Source of the DNA: Pseudarthrobacter chlorophenolicus A6
GTDB taxonomy: Bacteria > Actinomycetota > Actinomycetes > Actinomycetales > Micrococcaceae
Direction of reading: 5' to 3'
DNA length: 64,000 nt
Assembly: GCF_000022025.1 (NCBI RefSeq)
Contig: NC_011886.1
Coordinates: 3,823,209 to 3,887,208 of the forward strand
Numbering within the stretch: position 1 is the stretch's first letter; every line of letters starts with the position of its first letter. This document shows, piece after piece, positions 23,473 through 36,001 of the stretch. The notes beneath the pieces were generated by a model. That model did not search any database and had not been told where the DNA came from. It was given only the letters and a program-made list of their open reading frames with translations. Both the position numbers and the translations under genes were made by a program.

Positions 23473-23504
23473 GGGGGCGTGCCGGCGTTTCCCGGCACGC
23501 CCCC
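23473..23504. terminator. GC-rich hairpin between the MBL and formate dehydrogenase genes
   Basis: GGGGGCGTGCCGG pairs perfectly with CCGGCACGCCCCC around CGTTTC. It follows the MBL gene on the minus strand and precedes the formate dehydrogenase start. There is no T-run after it, so it may be a weak terminator that lets some transcription through. Confidence 0.65.
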
Positions 23505-23528
23505 ACTGCGCGCTTTTCTGGACTGCGC

Positions 23529-24149
23529 CTACTCCGCGATCTTGGCCAGGGTTTCCTGTTCGGCGGCGATGGTGGTGTTGTCACCATGGCCGGTGCGGAC
23601 CACCGTTTCGGCCGGCAGGGTCAGCAGCCGTTCGCGGATGGAGGTAAGGATGGTGGGGTAGTCGCTGTACGAGCGGCCAGTGGCACCCGGCCCCCCGTTG
23701 AACAGGGTGTCCCCCGTGAACACCGTGCCTTCGCTTTCCAGGTAGAAGCAGGTGGATCCCGGCGAGTGGCCCGGCGTGTGGATGGCCTTCAGCACGGCGC
23801 CGCCCACTTCGAACTCGTCGCCATCCTCGTGGTACTGGTCGGGCTTGGCGTCCGGGTATTCCTGTTCCCAGAGGACCAGGTCTTCCCGGTTCAGGATGAT
23901 CGGTGCGCCAACAGCTTCGGCCACTTCACGGGCAGCGCCGATGTGGTCGTTGTGGGCGTGGGTGAGCAGGATGGCCTTGACCGTGCGGCCCTTGACCTGG
24001 TTGATGATCGCTGCGGCGTCGTGTGGGGAATCGATGATCACGCATTCCGCGTCGTTGCCCACGATCCAGACGTTGTTGTCCACATCCCAGGTGCCGCCGT
24101 CGAGCGAAAATGTGCCCGAGGTGACCAGGTTCTCTATGGTGACGCCCAT
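23529..24149 (-). CDS. MBL-fold hydrolase, probable S-formylmycothiol hydrolase-type partner
   Basis: The 206-residue protein is a glyoxalase II-like metallo-beta-lactamase fold enzyme. The metal-binding motif HAHNDHIG (near residues 64-71), a later His in IHTPGHSPGS, an Asp in VFTGDTLF and a His in RTGHGDNT are all present. It overlaps the mycothiol dehydrogenase stop by one base, and this pair is common in actinobacteria. The likely job is hydrolysis of the S-formyl or related thioester formed during mycothiol-dependent formaldehyde oxidation, giving formate; the exact substrate is inferred from the pairing. Confidence 0.85.
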   Translation of the reverse strand: MGVTIENLVTSGTFSLDGGTWDVDNNVWIVGNDAECVIIDSPHDAAAIINQVKGRTVKAILLTHAHNDHIGAAREVAEAVGAPIILNREDLVLWEQEYPDAKPDQYHEDGDEFEVGGAVLKAIHTPGHSPGSTCFYLESEGTVFTGDTLFNGGPGATGRSYSDYPTILTSIRERLLTLPAETVVRTGHGDNTTIAAEQETLAKIAE

Positions 24150-25249
24150 CAGGAAGCCGCCACGGGGAGTTCGACGACGGACCGCAGGACCTTGCCCTCG
24201 TGCATCTTGCCGAAGGCCTCCTCCACCTGGTCGATGGTGATCCGCTCGGAAACGAACGCGTCAAGGTCCAGGTTGCCCTGCTTGTAGTGGGACACCAGCA
24301 TGGGGAAGTCGCGGGAGGGCAGGCAGTCGCCGTACCAGGAGGACTTCAGGGACCCGCCGCGGCCAAAGACGTCCAGCAGCGGCAGTTCCAGCGTCATCTC
24401 CGGCGTCGGAACGCCCACCAGGACCACGCGGCCGGCAAGATCGCGGGCATAGAAGGCCTGCTTGTACGTTTCGGGACGGCCGACGGCGTCAATCACCACG
24501 TCCGCTCCGTTGCCTCCCGTTAGGGCCTGGATGGCTTCCACGGCGTCCTCTTCCTTGGAGTTCACGCCATGGGTTGCACCGAGCTTCTTGGCCATTTCGA
24601 TCTTGTTGCTGTCGATGTCCACGGCGATGATGGTGGTGGCGCCGGCGAGCTTGGCACCGGCGATCGCCGCGATGCCTACGCCGCCGCAGCCGATGACGGC
24701 CACGGATTCTCCGCGCTTGACCTCACCGGTGTTGATGGCAGCACCGATGCCGGCCATCACGCCGCAGCCCAGCAGGCCGACGGCGGCAGCATCAGCCTCG
24801 GGATCCACCTTGGTGCACTGCCCGGCGGCAACGAGGGTCTTTTCAGCGAACGCTCCGATGCCCAGCGCGGGAGACAGCTCGGTACCGTCCTCAAGGGTCA
24901 TCTTCTGGGTGGCGTTGGCAGTGTTGAAGCAGTACTGCGGCTGGCCCTTGGCACAGGCACGGCACTGCCCGCACACCGCACGCCAGTTCAGGATCACCCG
25001 GTCGCCCGGGGCTACCTCAGTAACTCCTTCGCCGACGGCGCTGACCACGCCGGTAGCCTCGTGGCCCAGCAGGTAGGGGAAGTCATCACCAATGCCGCCC
25101 TGCTTGTAGTGCAGGTCGGTGTGGCAAACGCCGCAGGTGAGGATGTCCACCAGGGCCTCGCCCGGGCCCGGGTCCGGGACCAGGATGGTCTCCAGCGACA
25201 CCGGGGCGTTCTTCTCACGGGCAATGACAGCTTGAACTTTGTGAACCAT
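24149..25249 (-). CDS. S-(hydroxymethyl)mycothiol dehydrogenase
   Basis: This zinc-dependent class III-type alcohol dehydrogenase of 366 residues oxidises the adduct of formaldehyde and mycothiol with NAD. Visible features are the catalytic zinc ligands in [14 protein letters not shown] and GHEAT, the structural zinc cysteine cluster [15 protein letters not shown], and the Rossmann motif [14 protein letters not shown]. The ATG at 25249 follows AAAGGA; the frame is open to 25375 but lacks a better start. With the MBL enzyme downstream it converts formaldehyde to formate, which the adjacent formate dehydrogenase can remove. A GntR-type operator lies at 25438-25447. Confidence 0.93.
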   Translation of the reverse strand: MVHKVQAVIAREKNAPVSLETILVPDPGPGEALVDILTCGVCHTDLHYKQGGIGDDFPYLLGHEATGVVSAVGEGVTEVAPGDRVILNWRAVCGQCRACAKGQPQYCFNTANATQKMTLEDGTELSPALGIGAFAEKTLVAAGQCTKVDPEADAAAVGLLGCGVMAGIGAAINTGEVKRGESVAVIGCGGVGIAAIAGAKLAGATTIIAVDIDSNKIEMAKKLGATHGVNSKEEDAVEAIQALTGGNGADVVIDAVGRPETYKQAFYARDLAGRVVLVGVPTPEMTLELPLLDVFGRGGSLKSSWYGDCLPSRDFPMLVSHYKQGNLDLDAFVSERITIDQVEEAFGKMHEGKVLRSVVELPVAAS

Positions 25250-25437
25250 CGTTCTGTGTTCCTTTCCTGGATCCGGCCGGATCCGGTGAGTCGGCACCAG
25301 CTGCCAATCTAGCCGACACAGCGGGGTGGCCGCCCACCCGAAGCCTGATCGACTAGCGCCGAATCTATTGCGCATTACACAACACGGCGCACATAGTGCT
25401 ACTAGAAAATATGACAGCGGCCACAGTTGGTGTCAAT

Positions 25438-25447
25438 AGATATATCA
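25438..25447. promoter_or_regulatory. GntR-type operator before the mycothiol dehydrogenase
   Basis: AGATATATCA differs by one base from the TGATATATCA consensus. It lies in the 319-base gap between the divergent dehydrogenase and a small membrane protein gene; only this single copy is clear here. No gene is seen in the rest of the gap. Confidence 0.6.
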
Positions 25448-25568
25448 GTCATGTCGCTCGGCGGACAGTGCGGGTCCTCCTGTGGCTCGCCCGGTTCAGC
25501 GGTGCCGTACGCGCCAGGCTCCCCGGCAGCATTACGCGCACTAAATCTCCGGCAGTAGGCTGGATGGC

Positions 25569-25883
25569 ATGTCTTCGAACCAACCCCCCGCCGAGCGGCG
25601 CGAGGTAACCGTCCGCCGGGCCCCCAAATTCGTACCGTTCCTGGTGCTGGGCGCACTGGTGGGCTTCGCAGCAGCTGCAGTCGCGGCATTCGGGGTGCCC
25701 GCGGACGAGGACTTCGACCCGGGCGCGGTTTTCGGCTTCCTGATGATCACGTTCGGCGCCGCCGGAGCAGTCCTCGGTGCGGTCCTGGCGCTGGTCCTGG
25801 ATCGCCGGAGCGTCCGCAGGCAGCAGCGCGCCGTGGTCGAATCCGTTCCGGACTCCGAACCGGACACCGACCCGCAGCCGTGA
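25569..25883 (+). CDS. Small membrane protein of unknown function
   Basis: The 104-residue protein has a charged N-terminus, two hydrophobic segments (about residues 22-42 and 53-75) and a hydrophilic, acidic C-terminus, so it is a two-span membrane protein. The family is not recognised beyond a common actinobacterial small protein next to purF. The start seems leaderless: TAGGCT at 25556-25561 ends 7 bases before the ATG, and there is no ribosome-binding site. It lies 104 bases before purF in the same direction. Confidence 0.7.
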   Translation: MSSNQPPAERREVTVRRAPKFVPFLVLGALVGFAAAAVAAFGVPADEDFDPGAVFGFLMITFGAAGAVLGAVLALVLDRRSVRRQQRAVVESVPDSEPDTDPQP

Positions 25884-25972
25884 CCCCCGCCACCGGCAGC
25901 ACGCCCCGGCATCCGGGCGCGTGACGCTGCCGGGTCACAAAGCGGAGCGGGAAAAAGTCCTACCCCATGTCG

Positions 25973-25981
25973 TGCGATAAT
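25973..25981 (+). promoter_or_regulatory. Extended -10 promoter element of purF (leaderless)
   Basis: TGCGATAAT is an extended -10 element. It ends 6 bases before a GTG at 25988, which would therefore be at or very near the transcript 5' end. Confidence 0.6.
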
Positions 25982-25987
25982 CGATCA

Positions 25988-27658
25988 GTGGCACGCGGCG
26001 ATGGAAAACTTTCCCATGATCTTCTTCCCGGCGAAAAAGGCCCGCAGGACGCCTGTGGCGTCTTCGGCGTCTGGGCTCCCGGTGAAGAAGTAGCAAAACT
26101 AACCTATTACGGGCTGTACGCACTGCAGCACCGTGGCCAGGAGTCGGCTGGTATCGCTACCAGTGACGGCAAACGGATCAATGTCTACAAGGACATGGGG
26201 CTGGTGTCCCAGGTCTTCGACGAGACAACCCTCAACACCCTCACCGGGCACCTGGCCGTGGGGCATTGCCGTTATTCCACCACCGGCGCCAGCCACTGGG
26301 CCAACGCCCAGCCCACCCTCGGCGCCACCTCCACCGGCACCGTGGCCCTGGCGCACAACGGCAACCTGACCAACACCGCCGAGCTCAACGCCATGATCAC
26401 CGAACGCAACGGCGGCCAGCTCACCGGCGAAATGAAGCAGGGCAACACCTCGGATACCGCGCTGGTCACGGCACTCCTTGAAGGCGAGCCCGGCAAGACC
26501 CTTGAGGAAACCGCCACCGAACTCCTGCCCAAGATCAAGGGCGGCTTCTGCTTCGTCTTCATGGACGAAGGCACCCTCTACGCGGCCCGCGACACCTACG
26601 GCATCCGCCCGCTGGTCCTGGGCCGGCTGGAACGCGGCTGGGTAGTCGCGTCCGAGCAGTCCGCCCTGGCCACCGTCGGTGCCAGCTTCATCCGCGAGAT
26701 CGAGCCCGGCGAATTCATCGCCATCGACGAAGAAGGCGTGCGGTCCAAGAAGTTCGCCGAGCCCACCCCGGCCGGCTGCGTTTTCGAGTACGTGTACCTT
26801 GCCCGCCCGGACGCCGCCATTGCCGGCCGTTCGGTCTACGAATCCCGTGTGGAAATGGGCCGCCAGCTGGCCCGCGAAAACACCCACGAAGCGGACATTG
26901 TCATCCCCGTCCCGGAGTCCGGCACCCCCGCTGCCGTGGGGTACGCCGAGGAATCCGGCATTCCGTTCGCACACGGCTTCGTCAAGAACTCCTACGTGGG
27001 CCGCACCTTCATCCAGCCGTCACAGACCCTGCGCCAGCTGGGCATCCGGCTCAAGCTCAACGCCCTGGAATCCGTGATCCGCGGCAAGCGCGTGGTGGTG
27101 GTGGATGACTCGATCGTCCGCGGCAACACCCAGCGCGCGATCGTCCGGATGCTCCGCGAAGCCGGCGCCGCCTCCGTGCACGTGAAGATCTCTTCCCCGC
27201 CCGTGCAGTGGCCGTGCTTCTACGGCATCGACTTCGCGTCCCGGGCCGAGCTGATCGCCAACGGCGCCACCATCGAGGAAATCTCCCAGGCGATCGGCGC
27301 CGACTCGCTGGCCTACATCTCCGAAGACGGCATGATCGAGGCCACCCGCCAGCCGCGGGAACGCCTCTGCACCGCCTGCTTCACCGGCAAATACCCGATC
27401 GAGCTCCCGGGCGCCGACAAGCTGGGAAAGAACCTCCTGGAACGCACCGACCTTGGCGGCCTGGCACCGTCGCCGTCGGCCCTCCCGGGCGAAACCGCAG
27501 CCCTCGCCGTTGACTCGGACGAGGACCCTGCCGAAAAGGCCGGCGCTACCGGTTGCGATCCCGGCCCGGACTCCGAGTTTGAAAACCTGCTGACCGACGC
27601 CGACATGGTTCCAGACGTACACGCCGCCGCAGGCACTGACAAGAAAGAGTCCGTATGA
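25988..27658 (+). CDS. purF: Amidophosphoribosyltransferase
   Basis: PurF makes phosphoribosylamine from PRPP and glutamine, the first step of purine synthesis. After an about 20-residue propeptide-like N-terminus, CGVFGVWAPGEE gives the catalytic N-terminal Cys, as in the B. subtilis-type enzyme. The glutaminase domain (HRGQESAGIAT) and the PRPP-binding motif VVVVDDSIVRGNT follow, and the Fe-S cysteines appear in SPPVQWPCFYGID and RLCTACFTGKYP. I chose GTG 25988 because of the leaderless promoter; the ATG at 25967 in the same frame would add 7 residues. The end overlaps purM by 4 bases. Confidence 0.93.
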   Translation: MARGDGKLSHDLLPGEKGPQDACGVFGVWAPGEEVAKLTYYGLYALQHRGQESAGIATSDGKRINVYKDMGLVSQVFDETTLNTLTGHLAVGHCRYSTTGASHWANAQPTLGATSTGTVALAHNGNLTNTAELNAMITERNGGQLTGEMKQGNTSDTALVTALLEGEPGKTLEETATELLPKIKGGFCFVFMDEGTLYAARDTYGIRPLVLGRLERGWVVASEQSALATVGASFIREIEPGEFIAIDEEGVRSKKFAEPTPAGCVFEYVYLARPDAAIAGRSVYESRVEMGRQLARENTHEADIVIPVPESGTPAAVGYAEESGIPFAHGFVKNSYVGRTFIQPSQTLRQLGIRLKLNALESVIRGKRVVVVDDSIVRGNTQRAIVRMLREAGAASVHVKISSPPVQWPCFYGIDFASRAELIANGATIEEISQAIGADSLAYISEDGMIEATRQPRERLCTACFTGKYPIELPGADKLGKNLLERTDLGGLAPSPSALPGETAALAVDSDEDPAEKAGATGCDPGPDSEFENLLTDADMVPDVHAAAGTDKKESV

Positions 27659-28812
27659 CTTCCGCAAACACTGCCGCCGGTTCCGCATCAGGGAAGGCCG
27701 GCATCACGTACGCCTCCGCGGGCGTCGATGTCGAAGCCGGCGACCGCGCCGTCGAGCTCATGAAGGGCGCCATCAAGGCGACCCACAACCCGTCGGTAAT
27801 CGGCGGGGTGGGCGGCTTCGCCGGCCTCTATGACGTCTCGAAGCTGCTGACCTACAAGAAGCCGCTGCTGGCCACCTCCACGGACGGTGTGGGAACGAAG
27901 GTTGCCATCGCCCAGGCCATGGACATCCACGACACCATCGGCTTCGACCTCGTCGGCATGGTGGTTGACGACATCGTCGTCGTAGGCGCCGAGCCGCTCT
28001 TCATGACCGACTACATCGCCTGCGGCAAGGTGGTTCCCGAGCGCATCGCCGGCATTGTGCGCGGCATCGCTGCCGCCTGTTCCGTGGCCGGCACCGCCCT
28101 GGTGGGCGGCGAAACCGCAGAACACCCCGGGCTGCTGGGCGAGCACGAGTACGACGTTGCCGGCGCAGCCACGGGCGTCGTTGAAGAAGATGCCCTCCTC
28201 GGACCGGACCGAGTCCGCGCGGGCGACGTCGTGATCGGCATGGCCTCCTCCGGCCTGCACTCCAACGGCTACTCGCTGGTCCGCCGCGTAATCAACCACG
28301 CCGGCTGGGCCCTGGACCGCCAGGTCTCCGAGCTGGGCCGCACCCTGGGTGAGGAACTGCTTGAGCCCACCCGCGTCTACGCCGCCGACTGCCTGGACCT
28401 GGCCCGCACTTTCCCCGTCACCGGTTCTGCAGCGGTCCACGGCTTCAGCCACGTGACCGGTGGCGGACTCGCCGCCAACCTTGCCCGGGTCCTGCCGCAG
28501 GGCCTGGTGGCCACCGTGGACCGCGCCACATGGGAACTGCCGGCCATCTTCAAGCTCGTTTCCGAACTCGGCAACGTGCCGCTGGCCGACCTGGAGCGCA
28601 CCCTGAACCTGGGCGTGGGCATGGTGGCCATCGTCTCCCCCGAAGCCGCGGATGCCGCCGTCGCGCGTTTGAACGAACGCGGGCTGCCGTCCTGGGTGAT
28701 GGGCACCGTCGCCGCGGACTCCGATGCCATCCTGAAGTCCGGCCCGGACTACGTCCAAGGCGCCAAGGGCGTGGACGGCGGCGCAGTCCGCATGGTCAAC
28801 GCCTACGCGTAG
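27655..28812 (+). CDS. purM: Phosphoribosylformylglycinamidine cyclo-ligase
   Basis: AIR synthetase of purine biosynthesis, 385 residues. The conserved segments are TYASAGVDVEAGDRAVELM at the N-terminus, ATSTDGVGTKVAIA (nucleotide binding), GMASSGLHSNGYSLVRRV and HVTGGGLAANLARVLP. Translation is coupled to purF through an ATGA overlap. The length is slightly greater than the E. coli enzyme because of an N-terminal extension, which is usual in actinobacteria. Confidence 0.96.
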   Translation: MTSANTAAGSASGKAGITYASAGVDVEAGDRAVELMKGAIKATHNPSVIGGVGGFAGLYDVSKLLTYKKPLLATSTDGVGTKVAIAQAMDIHDTIGFDLVGMVVDDIVVVGAEPLFMTDYIACGKVVPERIAGIVRGIAAACSVAGTALVGGETAEHPGLLGEHEYDVAGAATGVVEEDALLGPDRVRAGDVVIGMASSGLHSNGYSLVRRVINHAGWALDRQVSELGRTLGEELLEPTRVYAADCLDLARTFPVTGSAAVHGFSHVTGGGLAANLARVLPQGLVATVDRATWELPAIFKLVSELGNVPLADLERTLNLGVGMVAIVSPEAADAAVARLNERGLPSWVMGTVAADSDAILKSGPDYVQGAKGVDGGAVRMVNAYA

Positions 28813-28825
28813 GAAATTTTTGACA

Positions 28826-28875
28826 GGGCCGCCCCTCATCCGCGCTCGTGCGGGTGCGGGGCGGCTCCGTTTTAG
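28826..28875 (+). terminator. Terminator after purM
   Basis: GCCGCCCC (28828-28835) pairs with GGGGCGGC (28858-28865), with an inner CCGC/GCGG stem, then TCCGTTTTAGG. Confidence 0.8.
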
Positions 28876-28901
28876 GGGCGGTTCCGCCCCACGCTGGGGG
28901 C

Positions 28902-29669
28902 TTAGACTTCCAGCAGGCTGAAGACGCCTCCCTGCGGGTCCTTCAGGGTTGCGGTGGCTCCGGGTGACTCATCGTCGGCCGGTTCCGGCGCGATCAGGAC
29001 TTCCGCGCCCGCCGCAACGGCCTTGCCCACCGCTGCCGGGACATCCGCCACGCCGAAGTAAACCTGCCAGCCAGCAGGGCCGTCGTCGTGCGCCACCCCG
29101 GCAACCTCGGCACCGTCAACCATCAGCGTGCTGTAGGTACCGCCGTCCTCCTGCAGGTACTCCGTGACCTCATGCCCGAAAAGATGCTGGAAGAATCCGA
29201 TGGCAGCCTGGGGCTCAGGAGTGAGCAGCTCGGCCCAAGACAGTGCGCCGGGCACGTTATACCGTCCTGAGCCACGGTGCGTTCCGGCCTGCCACACGCC
29301 GGTAGTGCCGCCGCCCGGCGGGTCAAGGAAGACCATGACGCCGGTGTCCCCCACCTTTTCGGGGCCGAACTGCACGGCACCGCCGGCGTGGATTGCCTCG
29401 CCGGCTATGCTGCGGGCGTCCTCCGCGGCCAGGTAGACGTTCCATTGGGCAGCTGCACCCGGCGCCTGCATGGGGCTCTGCGGTGCGATGGTGGCCACCA
29501 CGTCGTCGCCGATGAAAGCCATCGCGTAGCTGCGGCCGTCCGGAGTCGGGTGGTCCTCGAAGCGCCACCCCAACACCTCTGCATAGAACTTCTTGGCAGC
29601 CTGGACGTCCGGCGTCTGAACGTCAGCCCAGCACGGGGCACCCTGCGGGTAGGTGTTCACAGTTGGCAT
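28902..29669 (-). CDS. VOC (glyoxalase-like) protein with two domains
   Basis: The 255-residue protein contains two glyoxalase/bleomycin-resistance-type domains (about residues 6-125 and 135-255), each with the recognisable pattern of a YPQGAPCWADVQTPD or PGALSWAELLTPEPQA strand, a helix with FYAEVLGW or FFQHLFGHE, and a closing strand. It resembles the mycobacterial Cfp30B-type proteins, whose ligand is unclear. The ATG at 29669 is probably leaderless: TACCGT on the minus strand ends 7 bases upstream. Metal-ligand residues are not obvious in every position, so enzyme activity is uncertain. Confidence 0.88.
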   Translation of the reverse strand: MPTVNTYPQGAPCWADVQTPDVQAAKKFYAEVLGWRFEDHPTPDGRSYAMAFIGDDVVATIAPQSPMQAPGAAAQWNVYLAAEDARSIAGEAIHAGGAVQFGPEKVGDTGVMVFLDPPGGGTTGVWQAGTHRGSGRYNVPGALSWAELLTPEPQAAIGFFQHLFGHEVTEYLQEDGGTYSTLMVDGAEVAGVAHDDGPAGWQVYFGVADVPAAVGKAVAAGAEVLIAPEPADDESPGATATLKDPQGGVFSLLEV

Positions 29670-29815
29670 GAAACCAACGGTACACGGGGATCCGTCGCCG
29701 CCTGGAAGGAACGACGGAAGGCCCGCGGGCACGCACAGTAAAGAGGCGCGCCCAAACGGGCCTTATGACCGAGGTCAGCAGTAATGGTGCTGCAAAAGAA
29801 TGTGCTCAGCGGCGA

Positions 29816-30049
29816 CTAGCCGATGCGACGGTTGTCTACCTCGTCGTCATCATCTTCCAAATCATCCGCATACTTATCCACATAAGCCGAATAGTCCGGT
29901 TCCACCGGCTCATTGGCGTAATGGCTCGTCACACGACTGCCTGGGCCCGTCAGCTCACGCTGAAGTGCCGAGTAGTCAGTGTTCGGGGAGTAGTACTTGA
30001 TATCCCGAGCCTGCTTGGTAGCTTTTGCCTTTTGACGGCCGCGCCCCAT
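29816..30049 (-). CDS. DUF3073 family protein
   Basis: This 77-residue hydrophilic protein begins MGRGRQKAKATKQARDIKYY, the signature of DUF3073, a small basic-then-acidic family restricted to actinobacteria and of unknown function. The C-terminal third is very acidic (DDLEDDDDEVD). The ATG at 30049 follows AGGGGG. A longer open frame to 30136 has no ribosome-binding site and lies outside the family start. Confidence 0.9.
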   Translation of the reverse strand: MGRGRQKAKATKQARDIKYYSPNTDYSALQRELTGPGSRVTSHYANEPVEPDYSAYVDKYADDLEDDDDEVDNRRIG

Positions 30050-30331
30050 GGCGTGACCCCCTTTTGTACTTGGACCGGAGGTGGTCACCTTGGCGATCGG
30101 TGAGGCCCCGGAATGTTTGGTCAATTTGTCGTACACCTAGATTACATGCTTTCGGCGGCCCCTGCTCGCCGCCCGGCGCGCTCCCACCGGTGGTTGGGTT
30201 ACCATTCCCCGGTCCGCCCGCGGGTTTCCGGGTTTTTTCTTCGGTAGAGTCGCTTCAGGCAGCTGCCAAAACCCTTCGGACAGCGGGTTTTTACAGCACT
30301 GACGCGACGAACAACGCAGGAGGATGCAGCC

Positions 30332-31057
30332 GTGAACCCCCAGGACGTCCCGCCGAAGCCAGCCTCCCCACCAACAGCCGGTATCCCCCGGGTGGACGCC
30401 GCACCGGCACCGGCATCGGTGACGTGGCCACCGCAGCATGCTGAAGCCGGCCCTTCGGCCTCCGGTGCCGCCGGCACCACACCATCCGGCGCCACCACAC
30501 CATCGGGTGCCACCGCGCCGAGCCCAACGCCCAGAACAAAGACCCTGTGGAAGGCGCTCTTCGCCGTCGTCCTCGTTGCCGTGGTGGGCGGCCTGGTGTG
30601 GCTGGCCCTGTGGCTCAACGCTGGTGCAGCCTCCCCGGAAGGCCAGGACGGCCAGGCTGGAGTCCTGGAAACCACCCCCACGCCGCGGGCGACGCCGCTG
30701 CCGCTGCCCAGGGACGGCGTCAAGCCTGCGGACTACGCCGTGGGTGACTGCTTCAAGGACTTCGATCCGGAATCGCTGGCCTCAACCGCGGTGCCCTGCG
30801 ATACGGGTCATTCCGCGCAGCTGGTGGGGGTCTTCCGCTATCCCGCCGGTGAGCGCTATCCCGGGGCCGAGACGCTGAAGGCCAAGGCCCTGGAGATCTG
30901 CCAGGCCACCAAACTGGGGCCGGCCGCCAATAACTTCCAGCTCAACTACCAGCGCAGCTTCCCCAGCAGCACCAGCTGGGACGCCGGGGACCGCAGGGCG
31001 GACTGCTACGTGACGGCCCCGAACGGCAACGTCATCAACGCAAGCGTGCTGCCCTGA
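30332..31057 (+). CDS. Membrane protein with septum-formation-like extracellular domain
   Basis: The 241-residue protein has a proline/threonine-rich cytoplasmic N-terminus with ATTPSGAT-type repeats (residues about 40-70), one membrane helix (about 75-97) and an outside domain. That domain has VGDCFKDFDPE, then VPCDTGHSAQLVGVF and further cysteines (EICQATK, RADCYVTAP), which matches the Septum_form/DUF4190-associated family. The start is GTG with AGGAGG 8 bases upstream. Its function in the envelope is unknown; the name of the family should not be taken as proof of a role in division. Confidence 0.75.
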   Translation: MNPQDVPPKPASPPTAGIPRVDAAPAPASVTWPPQHAEAGPSASGAAGTTPSGATTPSGATAPSPTPRTKTLWKALFAVVLVAVVGGLVWLALWLNAGAASPEGQDGQAGVLETTPTPRATPLPLPRDGVKPADYAVGDCFKDFDPESLASTAVPCDTGHSAQLVGVFRYPAGERYPGAETLKAKALEICQATKLGPAANNFQLNYQRSFPSSTSWDAGDRRADCYVTAPNGNVINASVLP

Positions 31058-31094
31058 CGGTTACCCGCCGGGACAGCACGCCCGTGAGGGGTCG

Positions 31095-33737
<2,643 letters not shown>

Positions 33738-33771
33738 AGAGGGCTCCTTTCAGGGGCGGATTTCCTTTGGG

Positions 33772-33790
33772 TTGAGTGTACTACGCTCAA
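33772..33790. promoter_or_regulatory. HAIR element (HspR operator) of clpB
   Basis: TTGAGT-N7-GCTCAA (33772-33790) fits the HAIR consensus of CTTGAGT-N7-ACTCAAG with small changes. It lies about 35 bases upstream of the clpB start, where HspR represses heat-shock genes in actinobacteria. Confidence 0.85.
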
Positions 33791-33876
33791 CTTTGAAAAA
33801 CCGCTGTCTTTGGACCCTGTTTTCCCACAGCGAACCCCCGGATTTTCCCGGCGGCGCCGTGCTGCGGAAACGCAAA

Positions 33877-33917
33877 ACGCCGGCGGACGGCTCCCCCAAC
33901 AAGCCGCCCGCCGGCGT
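33877..33917 (-). terminator. Terminator of the secreted protease gene
   Basis: ACGCCGGCGGACGGCT pairs with AGCCGCCCGCCGGCGT (one mismatch) around CCCCCAACA. On the minus strand it is followed by TTTTGCG. Confidence 0.8.
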
Positions 33918-33994
33918 GGCCGGCTGCGCGTCGCCGCGGAACCGCCGCCGCCCGCCCGGTTACCCGGACGGGCGGGAGCCAGGAAGGTTGAGGC

Positions 33995-34747
33995 TCAGGA
34001 AGCCCCCACCCCTGAGACGCTGGTGATCCAGCTGAGGTTGCGGGACACGGACGCGTGGTCGTTGTAGTACCTGGTGAAGCTGGAAGGGTTCGGGCTGGGC
34101 AGGATGCTCGACGTCGACAGGACACCTACCAGCTTGCCGTTGACGATGAGCGGGCCACCGGAGTCCCCGCCCAGGGTGTGCCCGCTTTGGGACTGCGTCC
34201 TGACGGAGGCTCCGCCGTAGGTGTCGGTGCCTTGGCCGGCCACGGTGACGTCGGCTGTCTTGAGGTTGTAGGACATGGTGCCCGCGCCTTCTGTCTGGTC
34301 GCCCCAGCCGTACACCTTGGCCGGAGTCCCGGTGGCAGGGAAGGAGCTGGAGAGGCCCACGTAAGAGCCGTAATGCGGGGTGGACAGCTTCAGCAGCAGG
34401 ACGTCGCCGGTACTGGAGGCATAGCGGGCGGCCACGGTCTTCACGGTGCCGCCGGATTCCAGGTAGGTGGTTCCCAGCCGGACCGACTGCAGGGAGGCGG
34501 AATTGCAGTGCTTAGCCGTGATCACCCAGCTGGCCGAGATTTGGCTGCCGGTGCATCCCACTTTGGTGCCGGTGGCGTCAAAGGAGATCTGCGCTGCATA
34601 GGGGGCCGCTGAAATGGTGGTGGTGCTGCCGCCGGCTATGTCGGGGCTTGCCGTATCTCCGCCCGGAGTGGGGGCTGCCTGCGCGGACAGCGGTCCCATC
34701 AGCGCGGCGGTCGCGGTAACGGCGGCAAGGATTCTGGCGATTTTCAC
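33995..34747 (-). CDS. Secreted trypsin-like serine protease (S1 family)
   Basis: The 250-residue protein has a Sec signal peptide (residues 1-24, with a hydrophobic core ending in LSAQA-AP) and a chymotrypsin-fold catalytic domain. The triad is visible: His in VITAKHC, Asp in TGDVLLLKL and Ser in GGDSGGPLI. Four cysteines may form disulfides only in part, since few are present. The start is GTG at 34747 with AAGGAG 9 bases upstream; the longer open frame upstream would bury the signal peptide. It is a probable extracellular protease; substrates are unknown. Confidence 0.92.
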   Translation of the reverse strand: MKIARILAAVTATAALMGPLSAQAAPTPGGDTASPDIAGGSTTTISAAPYAAQISFDATGTKVGCTGSQISASWVITAKHCNSASLQSVRLGTTYLESGGTVKTVAARYASSTGDVLLLKLSTPHYGSYVGLSSSFPATGTPAKVYGWGDQTEGAGTMSYNLKTADVTVAGQGTDTYGGASVRTQSQSGHTLGGDSGGPLIVNGKLVGVLSTSSILPSPNPSSFTRYYNDHASVSRNLSWITSVSGVGAS

Positions 34748-34915
34748 AGCGGTGGCTCCTTCGCAGGGGACCCCGCACCGCTGCCGGTTGAGGCGCGGAC
34801 GGGGGTCGGTTCCGGTTGATGGGCGGCGGCGATGGCCTGCCGCCCATCCGAACGGTACCGGAACACTGTGAAGTTTGTCACTCACTTTGACAGAATATGT
34901 AAATAACTTTGTAAA

Positions 34916-36001
34916 TCATGTCGCGTAGATGGATACCGCCGCCGACTTGACCACGAAGTGGGCAGTCATCCCCGGGGCCAGGCCCAGCTCTGCCGAGGCT
35001 GCGGGGGTGATGTCCGCCGCCAGGCCGCCTCCCCGGACCCGGATCTGGTCTCCATGGGGCTCAAGGTCGGTGACCTCCACGGGAAACGAATTGCGCGGGC
35101 TTCCGTGTGCGTCCGTCAGGAACACGGACACGGCCGACGGCGGAAACACGGCCGCGCCCGGCAGCCCGGCGGCGCCTGCCTGGCCCGCTTCGCCCGGTTC
35201 TTCCAGGTGCCCGGCGATCTCCAGGTCCGGGGCAACGCCTTGCCCGCCGGACGTCCGGATCCCGGATGCCGTCAGCGTTCCGGTGACGAAGTTGAGCCCG
35301 GCCAGGCCGGCAGCGAACGGGCTGCGGGGCCGCTCCAGCACCTCACGTGTTGGCCCGTCCTCCACGATGCGCCCGTTCTCGAGGACCACCACGCGGTCCG
35401 CCAGCATCAGCGCATCCAGCACGTCGTGGGTGACGATGATGGCCTGCCGGTCCGCGAGGACCCGTTTCAGCAGCCGCCGCAGCAGCGGGGCGGAATGGAT
35501 GTCCAGGGCCGCCATGGGCTCGTCCAGCAGGAGGAGGCCCGGATCGGCAGCGAGGGCACGGGCGACGGCGACGCGCTGCGCCTGGCCGCCGGATAGCCCG
35601 GCGGGGCGGCGGCCGGCCAGGTCCGCAGCCTCCACCTCGGCCAGCCACTGCAGCGCGAGTTCCCTTGCCTTGCGTGGCGGGATGCCGGCGCTGCGTGGTC
35701 CGAAAGCCACATTGTCAGCCGCCGTGAGGTGCGGAAACAGCAGGGGTTCCTGGGCAAGGAGCGCGGTTCCCCGGCGGTGCGGCGGCGTCCACTGGTGGGT
35801 CCCGGACCCCAGGTGGAACAGCGTCCGGCCGTTCAGCCCGGCCTGCCCGGTGTCCGGCCGTATCAGGCCCGCGATGGTGGACAACAGGGTGGATTTGCCC
35901 GCACCGTTGGGACCCATCACCGCCACGGTTTCGGTGGGCCCCAGCGCGAGGGACACGTCAAAATCCCGCTGGGCCACGGCAGCGTGGAACGAGAAGCTCA
36001 C
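34916..36001 (-). CDS. modC: Molybdate ABC transporter ATP-binding protein
   Basis: The 361-residue protein has the ABC ATPase domain, with Walker [10 protein letters not shown] (near residue 32), signature LSGGQAQR and Walker [13 protein letters not shown], followed by a C-terminal TOBE-like domain (about residues 240-361). It powers uptake of molybdate through ModB. The start is GTG at 36001, overlapping the modB stop by 4 bases. An open frame extends to 36058, but this lies inside modB. Molybdate import supports the formate dehydrogenase found in the same window. Confidence 0.93.
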   Translation of the reverse strand: MSFSFHAAVAQRDFDVSLALGPTETVAVMGPNGAGKSTLLSTIAGLIRPDTGQAGLNGRTLFHLGSGTHQWTPPHRRGTALLAQEPLLFPHLTAADNVAFGPRSAGIPPRKARELALQWLAEVEAADLAGRRPAGLSGGQAQRVAVARALAADPGLLLLDEPMAALDIHSAPLLRRLLKRVLADRQAIIVTHDVLDALMLADRVVVLENGRIVEDGPTREVLERPRSPFAAGLAGLNFVTGTLTASGIRTSGGQGVAPDLEIAGHLEEPGEAGQAGAAGLPGAAVFPPSAVSVFLTDAHGSPRNSFPVEVTDLEPHGDQIRVRGGGLAADITPAASAELGLAPGMTAHFVVKSAAVSIYAT